Shown here: in pieces, positions 10,229-22,367 of the stretch | Layout: each line of letters opens with the position of its first letter | Numbering within the stretch: position 1 is the stretch's first letter | From: Croceibacterium_A sp035626815 | Lineage (GTDB): Bacteria > Pseudomonadota > Alphaproteobacteria > Sphingomonadales > Sphingomonadaceae | Direction of reading: 5' to 3' | NCBI GenBank assembly: GCA_035626815.1 | Contig: DASPMY010000050.1 | Location: forward strand, 1-64,000 | DNA: 64,000 nucleotides | Translations under genes and position numbers: made by a program | Notes under the pieces: generated by a model | The model's database searches: none | What the model was told of the DNA's origin: nothing | Seen by the model: the letters and a program-made list of their open reading frames with translations, nothing else

Positions 10229-11914
10229 ATGACCATGCTTTCGGAGCCGGGCCGAAAATACCGGCCGTTTCCCCAGATAGACCTGCCCGACAGGCGGTGG
10301 CCCGGCCGCACGATCACCCATCCGCCGCGCTGGCTGTCGACCGATCTGCGCGACGGCAACCAGGCGATCGTCGACCCGATGGACGCGGTGAAGAAGAACC
10401 GCTTCTTCGACCTGCTGGTCGAGATCGGGGTCAAGGAGATCGAGATCGGCTTCCCCGCCGCCGGGCAGACCGAGTTCGACTTCATCCAGGGCCTGGTCCG
10501 TTCGGGCCGCATCCCCGAGGACGTGACCGTCCAGGTGCTGACGCAGGCGCGCGAGGACCTGATCCGGCGCTCGTTCGACAGCCTCGAAGGCGCCCGCGCG
10601 GCGATCGTCCACGTCTACAACGCGCTCAGCCCGGCGTGGCGCGAGATCGTCTTTCGCATGAGCCGCGACGAAGTGAAGCAGATCGCCGTCAATGCGGCCC
10701 AGCTGCTGCGCGACGAGGCGGCCGCGCGGCCCGGGACCGAGTGGCATTTCGAGTACTCGCCCGAGACTTTCTCGACCGCCGAGCTCGATTTCAGCCTCGA
10801 GACCTGCGCGGCGGTGATGGACGTGCTGCAGCCGACGAAGGAGCGGCCGCTGATCCTCAACCTGCCGGCGACGGTCGAGGCGGCGACGCCCAACGTCTAT
10901 GCCGACCAGATCGAGTACTTCTGCCGCAACTTGCCCAACCGCGAGGCGGCGGCGATCAGCCTGCACACGCACAACGACCGCGGCACCGGCGTCGCCGCGG
11001 CCGAGCTCGGGCTGATGGCCGGTGCGGACCGCATCGAGGGCTGCCTGTTCGGCAACGGCGAGCGGACCGGCAACTGCTGCCTGGTGACGGTGGCGCTCAA
11101 CATGTACACCCAGGGCATCGACCCGGGGCTCGACTTCTCCGACATCGACCGGATCATCGAGACCGTCGAGTACTGCAACCAGCTGCCGGTCCACCCGCGC
11201 CATCCGTACGGCGGCGAGCTGGTCTTCACCGCCTTCTCGGGCAGCCACCAGGACGCGATCAAGAAGGGCTTCGAGGCGCAGGAGAGGCGCAACGACGAGC
11301 TGTGGCGCGTGCCCTACCTGCCGATCGACCCGGCCGATCTCGGCCGGACGTACGAAGCGGTGATCCGGGTCAACTCGCAATCCGGCAAGGGCGGCTTCGC
11401 CTGGGTGCTCGAGCAGGGCCAGGGGCTCAAGCTGCCCAAGGCGCTGCAGGCCGATTTCTCGCGCCACGTCCAGCGCCTGGCCGACCAGCTCGGCCGCGAG
11501 CTCAACTCCGAGGATATCTGGCAGACCTTCCAGGATGCCTATTTCCTCAACGAGCAGGCGGCGACGTTCCAGTTGGTCGACTACGAGGAGACCCGCGCCA
11601 GCGACGGCACCCGGCTGTTCGCCGGCACGATCGCCGTCGACGGCAAGCGGCAGCAGGTCAGTGGCCGCGGCAAGGGACTGGTCTCGTCGGTGCTGGCGAC
11701 GCTCGGGCAGACGTTCGGGCTCGAGATCGAGGTGCTCGACTACACCGAGCACGCGCTCGGCAAGGGCACCGACGCGCGCGCGGCGACCTACCTCGAATGC
11801 GCGCTGCCCGACGGGCGGACGATCTGGGGTGTCGGCATCGACGAGGACGTCGCCACCGCCAGCGTGCGGGCGATCCTCAGCGCGGCCAACGCCGCGGTGG
11901 CGGCGGAGGCCTGA
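10229..11914 (+). CDS. leuA: 2-isopropylmalate synthase
   Basis: Condenses acetyl-CoA with 2-ketoisovalerate, the first committed step of leucine synthesis. 561 residues, the long (LeuA type 2) form with the N-terminal FPQIDLPDRRWPGRTI. The DRE-TIM motif is STDLRDGNQAI and the metal-binding motif is LHTHNDRGTG. Later motifs include GCLFGNGERTGNCCL and HPYGGELVFTAFSGSH, followed by a C-terminal allosteric domain for leucine feedback. It follows the ilv genes and a leucine-rich leader, consistent with amino acid-dependent control. Confidence 0.97.
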   Translation: MTMLSEPGRKYRPFPQIDLPDRRWPGRTITHPPRWLSTDLRDGNQAIVDPMDAVKKNRFFDLLVEIGVKEIEIGFPAAGQTEFDFIQGLVRSGRIPEDVTVQVLTQAREDLIRRSFDSLEGARAAIVHVYNALSPAWREIVFRMSRDEVKQIAVNAAQLLRDEAAARPGTEWHFEYSPETFSTAELDFSLETCAAVMDVLQPTKERPLILNLPATVEAATPNVYADQIEYFCRNLPNREAAAISLHTHNDRGTGVAAAELGLMAGADRIEGCLFGNGERTGNCCLVTVALNMYTQGIDPGLDFSDIDRIIETVEYCNQLPVHPRHPYGGELVFTAFSGSHQDAIKKGFEAQERRNDELWRVPYLPIDPADLGRTYEAVIRVNSQSGKGGFAWVLEQGQGLKLPKALQADFSRHVQRLADQLGRELNSEDIWQTFQDAYFLNEQAATFQLVDYEETRASDGTRLFAGTIAVDGKRQQVSGRGKGLVSSVLATLGQTFGLEIEVLDYTEHALGKGTDARAATYLECALPDGRTIWGVGIDEDVATASVRAILSAANAAVAAEA

Positions 11915-11920
11915 GCCGGT

Positions 11921-12421
11921 TCACTGCATGGCGCTGCCAGTGCCCGCCCACAAGGCCTCGGCCATCGCGTCGAGCTCGGCGAAGTCGAGCCCGGCGCCGA
12001 GCGGGTCTTGCCGATTGAGCCTCACGCGCGGGCGGTCGGCGCCGAGCAGCCGGCGGCGCAATGCGCGCTGCAGCAGGTCGAAGCGCATCAGCGCCTGGTC
12101 GAGCGCGATCTCCGGCGCGCACGGGCGCAACCGGGCCCACCCCGCCTCGATCTGCCCGACCCGCTCGGCCACCATGCCGTTGTAGGCCCGATGCGGCCCG
12201 CGGTGCAGCGGCAGGCCGATGCGCAACGCCGCCTCGCCGTTCGCCGGCAGCAGCAGGCCGTTGCAGCGGAAGTCATCGAAGGCGAGCCGGTCGCGGCCGA
12301 TCCGGTCCAGCAGCGGACCGAACGAGCGCAGCGACAACAGCTGAAGCGGCAGGAGGTGGTGGCGCTGCATGCCGGACTGATAGCCGGCCTCGCCGCGCCG
12401 GTTGACCGCGCGGAACGGCAA
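11921..12421 (-). CDS. AHH-domain protein (HNH/Endonuclease VII-like predicted nuclease)
   Basis: A small protein with MQRHHLLPLQLL near residue 20, then FGPLLDRIGRDRLAFDDF, NGLLLPANGEAALRIGLPLHRGPHRAYN and MVAERV. The paired RHH and the downstream HRGPHRAYN fit the AHH branch of the HNH/ENDO VII nuclease superfamily. In other bacteria such domains occur as toxin tips; this one stands alone with no export signal. Start is uncertain: TTG 12421 gives LPFRAVNRRG with GGAGG 11 nt upstream, while an in-frame GTG at 12490 would overlap the upstream gene. It is probably cotranscribed with the gene at 12478-13224. Confidence 0.75.
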   Translation of the reverse strand: MPFRAVNRRGEAGYQSGMQRHHLLPLQLLSLRSFGPLLDRIGRDRLAFDDFRCNGLLLPANGEAALRIGLPLHRGPHRAYNGMVAERVGQIEAGWARLRPCAPEIALDQALMRFDLLQRALRRRLLGADRPRVRLNRQDPLGAGLDFAELDAMAEALWAGTGSAMQ

Positions 12422-12477
12422 GCGCGGGCGGCCTCCGGTCCGTGGCCGCGTGCCGGCCGACCCGGAACGATCCGACC

Positions 12478-13224
12478 CTACCCTCTCCACACCCTTACAA
12501 AGCGTTGATTCGCCGAAGGTTCAAGCCTCAATGGCGCACCGTCGGGGTCGCTCAGCCGCTCGGGCTCGGTCAGTGCGCCGTGCTCGACCAGCCAGTGCAG
12601 CAAGCGCAAGCCGATCTTGCCGGCGGCGGCGCGATCGGGCGCCACCTCGGGCTCGAGCCGCAGCTCCTGGCCGGTGAACAGCGCCAGCCCCTCGCTGTGC
12701 AGGCCGCCATCGGGCATCGGCGCGAGCGCCGCGAGGCTGAACGCCGGGAACACCCCGCCCTCGACCCAGCGCAGCACCGCATCGGCGAATTGCTCCGGTG
12801 AGCTCAGGCAGCGGGCCGGATGCCACACGACCGCCTTCACCCCGGGCAGCGACGCGAGCCGAGCCGCTAGCCAGGCGAGCGAGCGCACCACCGGCAGCAT
12901 CGTCGCGCCGCTGGCGAGGTGCGGGCCCGGCCGCACCGTGATCGCCTCGTAGAGCCCGGGATCGAAATCCGCCGGCAGCCCGTAGCGGTGGGCTCGCGGC
13001 GGCAGCGGCGCGGGCTGCCCGGGGCCGAGGCCCGCCAGATCGAAGGTCAGGCCGTTGGCGAGCAGCTCCAGCCATCCGCCCTGCCCGGCGCTCGCCGGAT
13101 CATCGCGCGTCGCGGGATCGAAGCTCACCGCGAAGCCGGCCTGATCCCGCGCCAGCGCGACGATCGCATCGGCGCGCGGCCGTTCGCCCGGCGCGAACAG
13201 CAGCGAGGCAGCCGATGCCGTCAC
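12478..13224 (-). CDS. Conserved-looking cytoplasmic protein of unknown function
   Basis: 248 residues from GTG 13224; no signal peptide or membrane segment. Alternating hydrophobic/charged segments such as VVRSLAWLAARLASLPGVKAVVWHP and IGLRLLHWLVEHGALTEPERL suggest a compact alpha/beta fold. The C-terminus is rich in Arg and Trp (RFVRVWRG). I do not recognise the family with confidence. It lies directly upstream of, and may overlap, the AHH-domain gene, so the pair may form an operon. The frame stays open further upstream but that part is antisense to recJ and was left out. Confidence 0.65.
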   Translation of the reverse strand: MTASAASLLFAPGERPRADAIVALARDQAGFAVSFDPATRDDPASAGQGGWLELLANGLTFDLAGLGPGQPAPLPPRAHRYGLPADFDPGLYEAITVRPGPHLASGATMLPVVRSLAWLAARLASLPGVKAVVWHPARCLSSPEQFADAVLRWVEGGVFPAFSLAALAPMPDGGLHSEGLALFTGQELRLEPEVAPDRAAAGKIGLRLLHWLVEHGALTEPERLSDPDGAPLRLEPSANQRFVRVWRG

Positions 13225-13426
13225 CTCAGGCTCAATGTCTTGTGCGCTCGGAATAAAATTCCCCAGACCCGATCCCCGAATCGCGTGTGGCGCGAAAGCC
13301 GCCACAGGTCGAGTCTCAGGCAGGCCGACGTCTCCGAAATGGACTCTTTGTCCGGGCCACCGCGCCTGTCGACTTCGCCCGGCCGCGGCTTTGCAGCCCC
13401 GGGCCGGTGGTATAGGTCCCTCACCC

Positions 13427-15208
13427 ATGGCCACTCGCCCCGCAGTCTTCGGCGTCGAGCGTTCGCTGTCGGGCAAGGCCTGGCGCTGGCGCGGCGGCAA
13501 CATGGAGCTCGCCGGGGGTCCCGCCGGGCTCGAGGACGACATCGTCACCCAGCTGCTGCTCGCCCGCGGCGTGCCGCGCGACGATCTCGCGCGCCATCGC
13601 AGCCCGAGCCTGCGCAGCTTCCTCCCCGACCCGTCCGAGTTCACCGACATGGATCTCGCCGCCGAGCGCATCGCCGAGGCGGTTCTCTCGCGCGAGACGG
13701 TGACGGTCTACGGCGACTACGACGTCGACGGGGCGACCAGCGCCGCGCTGCTGATCCGCCTGCTGCGGATGCTCGGGCACGATGCGCGGCACTACATCCC
13801 CGACCGCCTGCTCGAAGGCTACGGACCGAGCGGCGAGGCGCTCGTGCGCCTCGGCGGCGAGGGCTCGAGCCTGGTGATCACGGTCGATTGCGGGGCGATG
13901 GCGCACGAGGCCCTGGCCGCCGCGCACGCCGCCGGGATCGACGTGATCGTGGTCGATCACCACAAGTGCGCCGCCGACCTCCCGCGCGCGTTCGCGCTGG
14001 TCAACCCGAACCGGCTCGACGAGAGCGAGGCGGCCGCCGCGCACGGCCATCTCGCGGCCGTCGGCGTGGCGTTCGTGCTGGCGGTGGCGGTGGTGCGCAC
14101 GCTGCGCCGGCGCGGCTTCTTCGAGACCCGCGCCGAGCCCGAGCTGTTCTCGCTGCTCGACCTCGTCGCGCTCGGCACGGTGGCCGACGTCGCCGCGATC
14201 CGGGGGCTCAACCGCGCGTTCGTCGCCCAGGGCCTCAAGGTCATGGCCCGACGGAGCAACACCGGCCTCGCGGCGCTGATCGATGCCAGCCGGCTGACCC
14301 GCGCGCCGAGCTGCAGCGACTGCGGCTTCGCGCTCGGCCCGCGCATCAACGCCGGCGGGCGCGTCGGCGAAGCGACGCTGGGCGTGCGCCTGCTGACCAC
14401 CGAGGACCCCGACGAGGCGCGCGCGATCGCCGCGCAGCTGTCGCAGCTCAACGAGGAGCGCCGGGCGATCGAGTTCGCCGTGCAGGAGGCGGCCGAGGCG
14501 CTGGTCGCGGCCCAGCACAACCGCGCGGTGCTGACGCTGGCCGGGCATGGCTGGCATCCCGGCGTGATCGGCATCGTCGCCGGGCGGATCAAGGAGAAGA
14601 CCGGGCGGCCGGCGCTGGTCATCGCGCTCGACGCGGAGAACGGGCACGGGAAAGGCTCGGGCCGGTCGATCCCCGGCGTCGACTTGGGCGCCGCGATCAT
14701 CGCCGCGCGCGACAGCGGGCTGCTCGTCGCCGGCGGCGGGCACGCGATGGCCGCCGGGCTGACCGTCGCCGCCGGCAAGCTCGAGGCGCTGGCCGAGTGG
14801 CTCGACGAGCGGCTCGCCGGGGTGGTGGCCAGCGCCTCGGCCGACCAGGCGACCTTGCTCGACCTCGCGCTCGCGCCCGGCGGGCTGACTCCGGGGCTGG
14901 TCGAGACGCTCGACAGCGCGGGCCCGTTCGGGGTCGGCTGGCCGGGTCCGCGCGTGGCGGTCGGGCCGGTGCACCTGATCAAGGCCGAGGTGGTCGGCAC
15001 CGACCACGTGCGCTTGATCGCCGGCGGACAGGACGGCCACGCGTTCAAGGCGATCGCCTTCCGCGCGGCCCACGGCGAGCTCGGACAGGCGCTGCTGCAC
15101 GGGGCACGCGGCCGCCGCCTGTGGCTCGCCGGGCGGGCGAAGATCGACGACTGGGGCAGCCGGCCGCAAGCCGAGCTGCACCTCGAGGACGCCGCCTGGG
15201 CCGACTGA
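13427..15208 (+). CDS. recJ: Single-stranded-DNA-specific exonuclease RecJ
   Basis: 5'-3' ssDNA exonuclease of RecF-pathway recombination, mismatch repair and base excision repair. 593 residues. The DHH motif is in TVYGDYDVDGATSAA (about residues 92-106) and the VVDHHK motif near residue 180. A DHHA1 domain follows with NAGGRVGEATLG and the GGGHAMAAGLTV signature. The C-terminal OB-like region includes GPFGVGWPGPRV. ATG 13427 gives MATRPAVFGVERS, with TATAGG 10 nt upstream. It is divergent from the unknown/AHH pair. Confidence 0.96.
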   Translation: MATRPAVFGVERSLSGKAWRWRGGNMELAGGPAGLEDDIVTQLLLARGVPRDDLARHRSPSLRSFLPDPSEFTDMDLAAERIAEAVLSRETVTVYGDYDVDGATSAALLIRLLRMLGHDARHYIPDRLLEGYGPSGEALVRLGGEGSSLVITVDCGAMAHEALAAAHAAGIDVIVVDHHKCAADLPRAFALVNPNRLDESEAAAAHGHLAAVGVAFVLAVAVVRTLRRRGFFETRAEPELFSLLDLVALGTVADVAAIRGLNRAFVAQGLKVMARRSNTGLAALIDASRLTRAPSCSDCGFALGPRINAGGRVGEATLGVRLLTTEDPDEARAIAAQLSQLNEERRAIEFAVQEAAEALVAAQHNRAVLTLAGHGWHPGVIGIVAGRIKEKTGRPALVIALDAENGHGKGSGRSIPGVDLGAAIIAARDSGLLVAGGGHAMAAGLTVAAGKLEALAEWLDERLAGVVASASADQATLLDLALAPGGLTPGLVETLDSAGPFGVGWPGPRVAVGPVHLIKAEVVGTDHVRLIAGGQDGHAFKAIAFRAAHGELGQALLHGARGRRLWLAGRAKIDDWGSRPQAELHLEDAAWAD

Positions 15209-15277
15209 TAGGGTCGCCCCGGTGCGGGACTTGACCCGGCCACTCCTCGCCCCTAAGTGCGCCGCTCGCCTTCGGGC

Positions 15278-15353
15278 GGCCCCTTCGTCTAGAGGCCTAG
15301 GACGCGGCCCTTTCACGGCTGAAACACGGGTTCGATTCCCGTAGGGGTCACCA
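15278..15353 (+). tRNA. tRNA-Glu (anticodon TTC)
   Basis: Cloverleaf with acceptor GGCCCCT / AGGGGTC (one G-T pair), anticodon loop CTTTCAC giving TTC at 15312-15314, T-arm GGGTTCGATTCCC and an encoded CCA end. It lies 69 bp after recJ and 27 bp before a second tRNA-Glu. Confidence 0.97.
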
Positions 15354-15380
15354 CGGAATGCGGTTATTGTCGGTTTGCAT

Positions 15381-15456
15381 GGCCCCTTCGTCTAGCGGTC
15401 CAGGACGTCGCCCTCTCACGGCGAAAACACGGGTTCGAGTCCCGTAGGGGTCACCA
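15381..15456 (+). tRNA. tRNA-Glu (anticodon CTC)
   Basis: Same acceptor and T-arm as the neighbouring tRNA-Glu, but the anticodon loop is CTCTCAC (CTC, 15415-15417), decoding GAG. CCA is encoded. A tandem duplicate that has diverged in anticodon and D-arm; a dedicated GAG reader suits the GC-rich codon use. Confidence 0.97.
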
Positions 15457-15617
15457 CCGCGAACCTGCGGCTCGGCGCAAAGGCCGCGGCGAACCCCCAC
15501 TTCCCGCCCGTTTTCGATCCGCAAAACAGTTGCGGCGCCCGACCGAATCGCCGTTTCCGGTCGATCCAGCCGCGCGCCGCAGCATGCCAGGCGTTCAGCC
15601 GGCTCCGTGGCAGGAGC

Positions 15618-16577
15618 TTAGTTGAACGTGTTGTTGTTCGTGTTGCCGACGTTGAGGTTGCCGCCCAGGTCGTTGATGTTCGACCCGCCGCCCGGGTTCA
15701 CGCCGACGTTGTTGCCGGTGATCGCGGTCGTGGCGACGCGCAGCCGGGTTCCGGTTCCGTTGCCGAGGATCCCGTTCGTCGAGTTGTTGAACACGCGCGA
15801 ATTGGTGATCAGCGCCGTCACGCTGCTGGCCCCGACGGGGGTCAGCGAGCTGATGCCGTTCGAGCTGCCGCCGAACGTGCTGTCGTCGATCTGGACGACG
15901 ATGCCCGCGGCGGCCGTGGCACCGGTGCTGTTGAGGCTGAGGCCGTTGTTGGCGTTGTTGATCACCGTCACGTTGTCCATGAACACCTTGATGCTGCCCG
16001 TGGCGGTGGTCGGCTGGACGTTGATGCCGCCGCCCGTCGCCCCGTTGCCGTTGTCGGCGATCGTGGTGTCGCGGATATAGAGCTTGGCGGCGCCGCTGGG
16101 CTGAGCCGAGACGCCGAAGCTGTTGGCGGCGTTGAACCGGCGGATCGTGCAATCCTCGATGATCAGCGTGCCGTTGTTGACGAAGCGGACGCCGTGGGTC
16201 GGCGGGCTGACGCCGAAGATGTCGAGACCCTTCAGCATCACGACGTCGGTCGACGAAGGGAGGTTGACGGTGATGCCGTTGCCGCCGGCGAGCGCGCCGC
16301 CTTCGGTATAGATGCAGTTGATCGTCATCGACTTGATGATGCTGACGGCGCCGAAGCCGCCCGGATCGAGGCAGTTGATCTCGCCGCCGGCGGCGGTTTT
16401 CGAGATCGCACCCGCGAACGTCTTGCACGGCGCGGTGCGGCTGCACGGGTTGACGTCGTCACCGACGCCGGACACCCAGGTGCGGGTCGCCTGCGCCGAG
16501 GCCGGAGCGGAGTAAAACAACGTCGTGCTGGCTGCAACCGCGACGAAAAGCCCCAGTTGCCGAAGAATCGATGGCAT
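15618..16577 (-). CDS. Secreted right-handed parallel beta-helix protein
   Basis: 319 residues with a signal peptide (LGLFVAVAASTTLFYSAPASA, cut near QATRTW). The mature part begins TWVSGVGDDVNPCSRTAPC and KTFAGAI, a common opening of bacterial beta-helix proteins with paired cysteines. It continues as Asn/Gly-rich coils: VRFVNNGTLIIEDCTI, FMDNVTVINNANNGLSLNS and ITNSRVFNNSTNGI. It ends GNLNVGNTNNNTFN. Likely a periplasmic or surface solenoid; substrate unknown. GGGGAGG precedes ATG 16577. There is no C-terminal PEP-CTERM or other sorting tail. Confidence 0.85.
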   Translation of the reverse strand: MPSILRQLGLFVAVAASTTLFYSAPASAQATRTWVSGVGDDVNPCSRTAPCKTFAGAISKTAAGGEINCLDPGGFGAVSIIKSMTINCIYTEGGALAGGNGITVNLPSSTDVVMLKGLDIFGVSPPTHGVRFVNNGTLIIEDCTIRRFNAANSFGVSAQPSGAAKLYIRDTTIADNGNGATGGGINVQPTTATGSIKVFMDNVTVINNANNGLSLNSTGATAAAGIVVQIDDSTFGGSSNGISSLTPVGASSVTALITNSRVFNNSTNGILGNGTGTRLRVATTAITGNNVGVNPGGGSNINDLGGNLNVGNTNNNTFN

Positions 16578-16880
16578 GGATACCTCCCCTGTTGATCCGT
16601 CAGGCGAAAGAACTTCGCGAACCCTGCCCCTCGGAAGATTCTGCAGTGTAGCACCGCCGTCAGAAAAAAGAATAGGCAGCTTGCCGTGAAGTGGCAGAAA
16701 GAGTTGCGAATTTTCACAATAGCTTAGCTGCTCGGACGGTGGAATTTGGCGCAGCAATCGCTCCGGCATCGGAATGAGGGCGCGCTGCCGATTGGCTGCG
16801 TTCTTGGCCGAGTCCATCCGTCGCGGCCGCTGTCCAAGACAGCCGCGCCGGCGCGCAGATCGATGTCGGGACGTGAGCCG
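16578..16880. other. 303-bp intergenic region with a promoter for the beta-helix gene
   Basis: Holds the ribosome site of the beta-helix gene and, on the minus strand, an extended -10 box TGC-TACACT (16645-16653) with no good -35. An A/T-richer tract (16660-16735) lies upstream of it. No reading frame with coding character was found in the rest. Confidence 0.5.
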
Positions 16881-17312
16881 CTAGGGTTGCTCGTTCGAGA
16901 CCACTCGCGAGTTGTAGCCCTGGTTCTGCCGCGTCCACGGGAACGACAAGGTCAGCGCGCAACTGGCGCTGTCCAGCTCGACCGTGACCGTGCCGCCGGC
17001 GCGGTTCCACAGGAACGGCATGTAGAACTTCGCCCACGTCCCGGCGCCGTCGGCGACGATGTGGTGCTCGATCGGGCGGATGTCCGCGTTCGCGAGATGG
17101 AAGCGAACGACCTCGCCCGGCCGCAGCCCGGCCCCGGCGATGCGGAAGATCTGGCCGTTGCCGCGCACCTCGGCCTCGCAGCCGTCGGCCCGCTCGAACG
17201 CGACCCGCGGCCAGCCCCGCTCGCGCACGATCTCGTCGCGAGCGGCGGATGCGTCGGCCAGCAGGACCGCAGCAGCGACGAGTGTCAGGCGAAATACGCT
17301 CGAAACAGGCAT
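16881..17312 (-). CDS. Exported protein of unknown function
   Basis: 143 residues. The N-terminus VFRLTLVAAAVLLADASAA is a signal peptide, so the product is periplasmic. The mature domain includes EVRGNGQIFRIAGAGLRPGE, VVRFHLANADIRPIEH and HIVADGAGTWAKFYMPFLW. These beta-strand patterns resemble a small immunoglobulin- or cupredoxin-like sandwich, but the metal ligands of blue copper proteins are not evident. Two cysteines could form a disulfide. It lies between the beta-helix gene and the extensin-like gene, all on the same strand. Confidence 0.7.
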   Translation of the reverse strand: MPVSSVFRLTLVAAAVLLADASAARDEIVRERGWPRVAFERADGCEAEVRGNGQIFRIAGAGLRPGEVVRFHLANADIRPIEHHIVADGAGTWAKFYMPFLWNRAGGTVTVELDSASCALTLSFPWTRQNQGYNSRVVSNEQP

Positions 17313-17406
17313 GGTGGGAACCCTCGCAGGCGCTCGCACCCCCGATACACCGGAACCGCGCCCACCGTCGCCCCGGTGTCGGGACTGGCCCGGGACGGGA
17401 CAGGCC

Positions 17407-18114
17407 TCAACGGCACACGCCGCCGAAGCCGCGCGCGGCCTGGTCGAGGTGCAGATGGTCGGCGTGGGCATCGTTGTACGCGGGCGACAGCACGGTGCCG
17501 AACACGCGGCAGGCCTCATCGCGCGCGCGGTGGAGGAACGCCGCCTTGGCGTCCTCGCCGGTCCAGTCGGTCCGCAGGCTGACGCGGCGCCCATCGGCGA
17601 GCACGAACGCGGCCACGTCGAGCGCGTTGCCGGTGGCGTGCTCGCTCCACGGGCCTTCGTCGCGGCCATACACCCGGCGGCAGCTGTAGGCGCCGAAATG
17701 CTCGATGCGCGCCACCGGCGAGCCGAGCAGCTCCTCGGCCGCCGGCTGCACCCCTTGCCTGAGCCACAGCTCGAACGCGGCGCCGATGGCGCAGGTGGCG
17801 GGCGGGGGAGCGGGCGCGAGCGGCGCGCGGTTGAGCACCGTCCGATCCTCGCGCCGGCATTGCCCCTCGCCGGCGGGCGGCAGGACGGTGAACGCGACGC
17901 CGCTGCGCTGGAGAACCGCGCGGCACTCGGCCGGATCGGCGCGAAGCGCGGCGAGCTTGCGTTGCGTCGCCCAGCCCGGCGGGTCGTTCAGATCGAGCGG
18001 CGCCCACGGATCGTGCTCGGGGTGGGCGGCCAGCCACGCGCGCGCCGCCAGCAGCAACGCGCCGAGCGCCATCAGCGCCAATATCGTGCGGTCGAGCCTG
18101 AAGCGGACGGTCAC
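17407..18114 (-). CDS. Extensin-like family protein (membrane-anchored, peptidase-like C-terminus)
   Basis: 235 residues with one N-terminal membrane segment (ILALMALGALLLAARAWL). The C-terminal extensin-like domain shows HFGAYSCRRVYGRDEG, WSEHATGNALDVAAFVLADG and NDAHADHLHLDQA. The conserved His/Asp pattern resembles D-Ala-D-Ala carboxypeptidase-like (VanY/M15-type) folds, suggesting a cell-wall role; activity is unproven. The start is GTG 18114, overlapping the stop of the LysE gene by 4 nt (GTGA), so the two are translationally coupled. Confidence 0.88.
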   Translation of the reverse strand: MTVRFRLDRTILALMALGALLLAARAWLAAHPEHDPWAPLDLNDPPGWATQRKLAALRADPAECRAVLQRSGVAFTVLPPAGEGQCRREDRTVLNRAPLAPAPPPATCAIGAAFELWLRQGVQPAAEELLGSPVARIEHFGAYSCRRVYGRDEGPWSEHATGNALDVAAFVLADGRRVSLRTDWTGEDAKAAFLHRARDEACRVFGTVLSPAYNDAHADHLHLDQAARGFGGVCR

Positions 18115-18746
18115 CCGATCCGTCCGCCGAGGGCGAGCTCGACGAGGATCGCCGCGGCGAGGACGAGGAAGATCGTGCCCACCGTCCGCTCGAGCCACAG
18201 ACGGGTGCGGGCCCGGCGCAGCGCGGCTTGCAGTCCGCCGCCGGCGAGCACGTAGATCGTGCCGACCGCGATATCGATCGAGATGGCGATGGCCGCGAGC
18301 ACGGCCAGCTGCGGGCCGACCGGCTCGTCGGCATCGACGAACGGGGGCAGCAGCGCGAGCACGTAGACGAGCGACTTCGGATTGCTCAGCGAGACGGCGA
18401 GGCTGGTGACCAGCGCGTGCTTGCCGGCACGGCGCGGCGCTTCGCCCGGCTCGTCCCTCCCGCTATGGCGCCAGGCGCTGACGCCGAGAAACGCGAGGTA
18501 GCCCGCGCCGAGCGCGGCGAGCGCGGCGAAGGCCTGCGGCGCGGCCAGCGCCAGCGCCCCGAGGCCGAGCCCGGCGAGCAGGAACCAGGTCGCGTTGCCG
18601 AGCTGCAGCCCGGCCAGCGCCGCCGCTCCCGCGCGCGGCCCGCGCCACGCCGCCTGGGTCATCACCAGCACCATCTGCGGCCCGGGTAACAGGCTGACGA
18701 GCCCGGTGACGACGGCGAAAGTGGCGAGCTTGGCCGGTTCTATCAT
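18111..18746 (-). CDS. LysE/RhtB-family amino acid exporter
   Basis: 211-residue inner-membrane protein with about six helices. The N-terminus contains the family signature VTGLVSLLPGPQMVLVMTQA, then GLQLGNATWFLLAGLGLGAL and, later, SLSNPKSLVYVLALLPPFVD. It probably exports an amino acid or related small molecule; the substrate cannot be deduced. ATG 18746 is preceded by GAGGGGGAG, which is the edge of a REP element, so the repeat supplies the ribosome site. Coupled to the downstream extensin-like gene. Confidence 0.93.
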   Translation of the reverse strand: MIEPAKLATFAVVTGLVSLLPGPQMVLVMTQAAWRGPRAGAAALAGLQLGNATWFLLAGLGLGALALAAPQAFAALAALGAGYLAFLGVSAWRHSGRDEPGEAPRRAGKHALVTSLAVSLSNPKSLVYVLALLPPFVDADEPVGPQLAVLAAIAISIDIAVGTIYVLAGGGLQAALRRARTRLWLERTVGTIFLVLAAAILVELALGGRIG

Positions 18747-18751
18747 CTCAT

Positions 18752-18840
18752 CTCCCCCTCGCGCGTGCGGGAGGGGCCGGGGGCGGGTCAGTGCGGAAGC
18801 TTTGCCGACCGCTAACCCTTCCCGCAAGCGCGAGGGGAAG
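18752..18840. repeat. Palindromic repeat, family C, copy 1 (between dnaE2 and lysE-like gene)
   Basis: Two imperfect hairpin arms, CCCCTCGCGCGTGCGGGAGG and CCCTTCCCGCAAGCGCGAGG, about 40 nt apart. The arrangement matches the copy inside dnaE2 at 21762-21850. It occupies nearly the whole gap between the dnaE2 stop and the lysE-like start. Confidence 0.85.
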
Positions 18841-18844
18841 TCGG

Positions 18845-22366
<3,522 letters not shown>

Positions 22367-22367
22367 G

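Noticed and set aside
13421..15316. Long minus-strand frame opposite recJ (631 residues)
   Set aside because: Shadow of recJ; no recognisable motif, and it runs into the tRNA-Glu gene.
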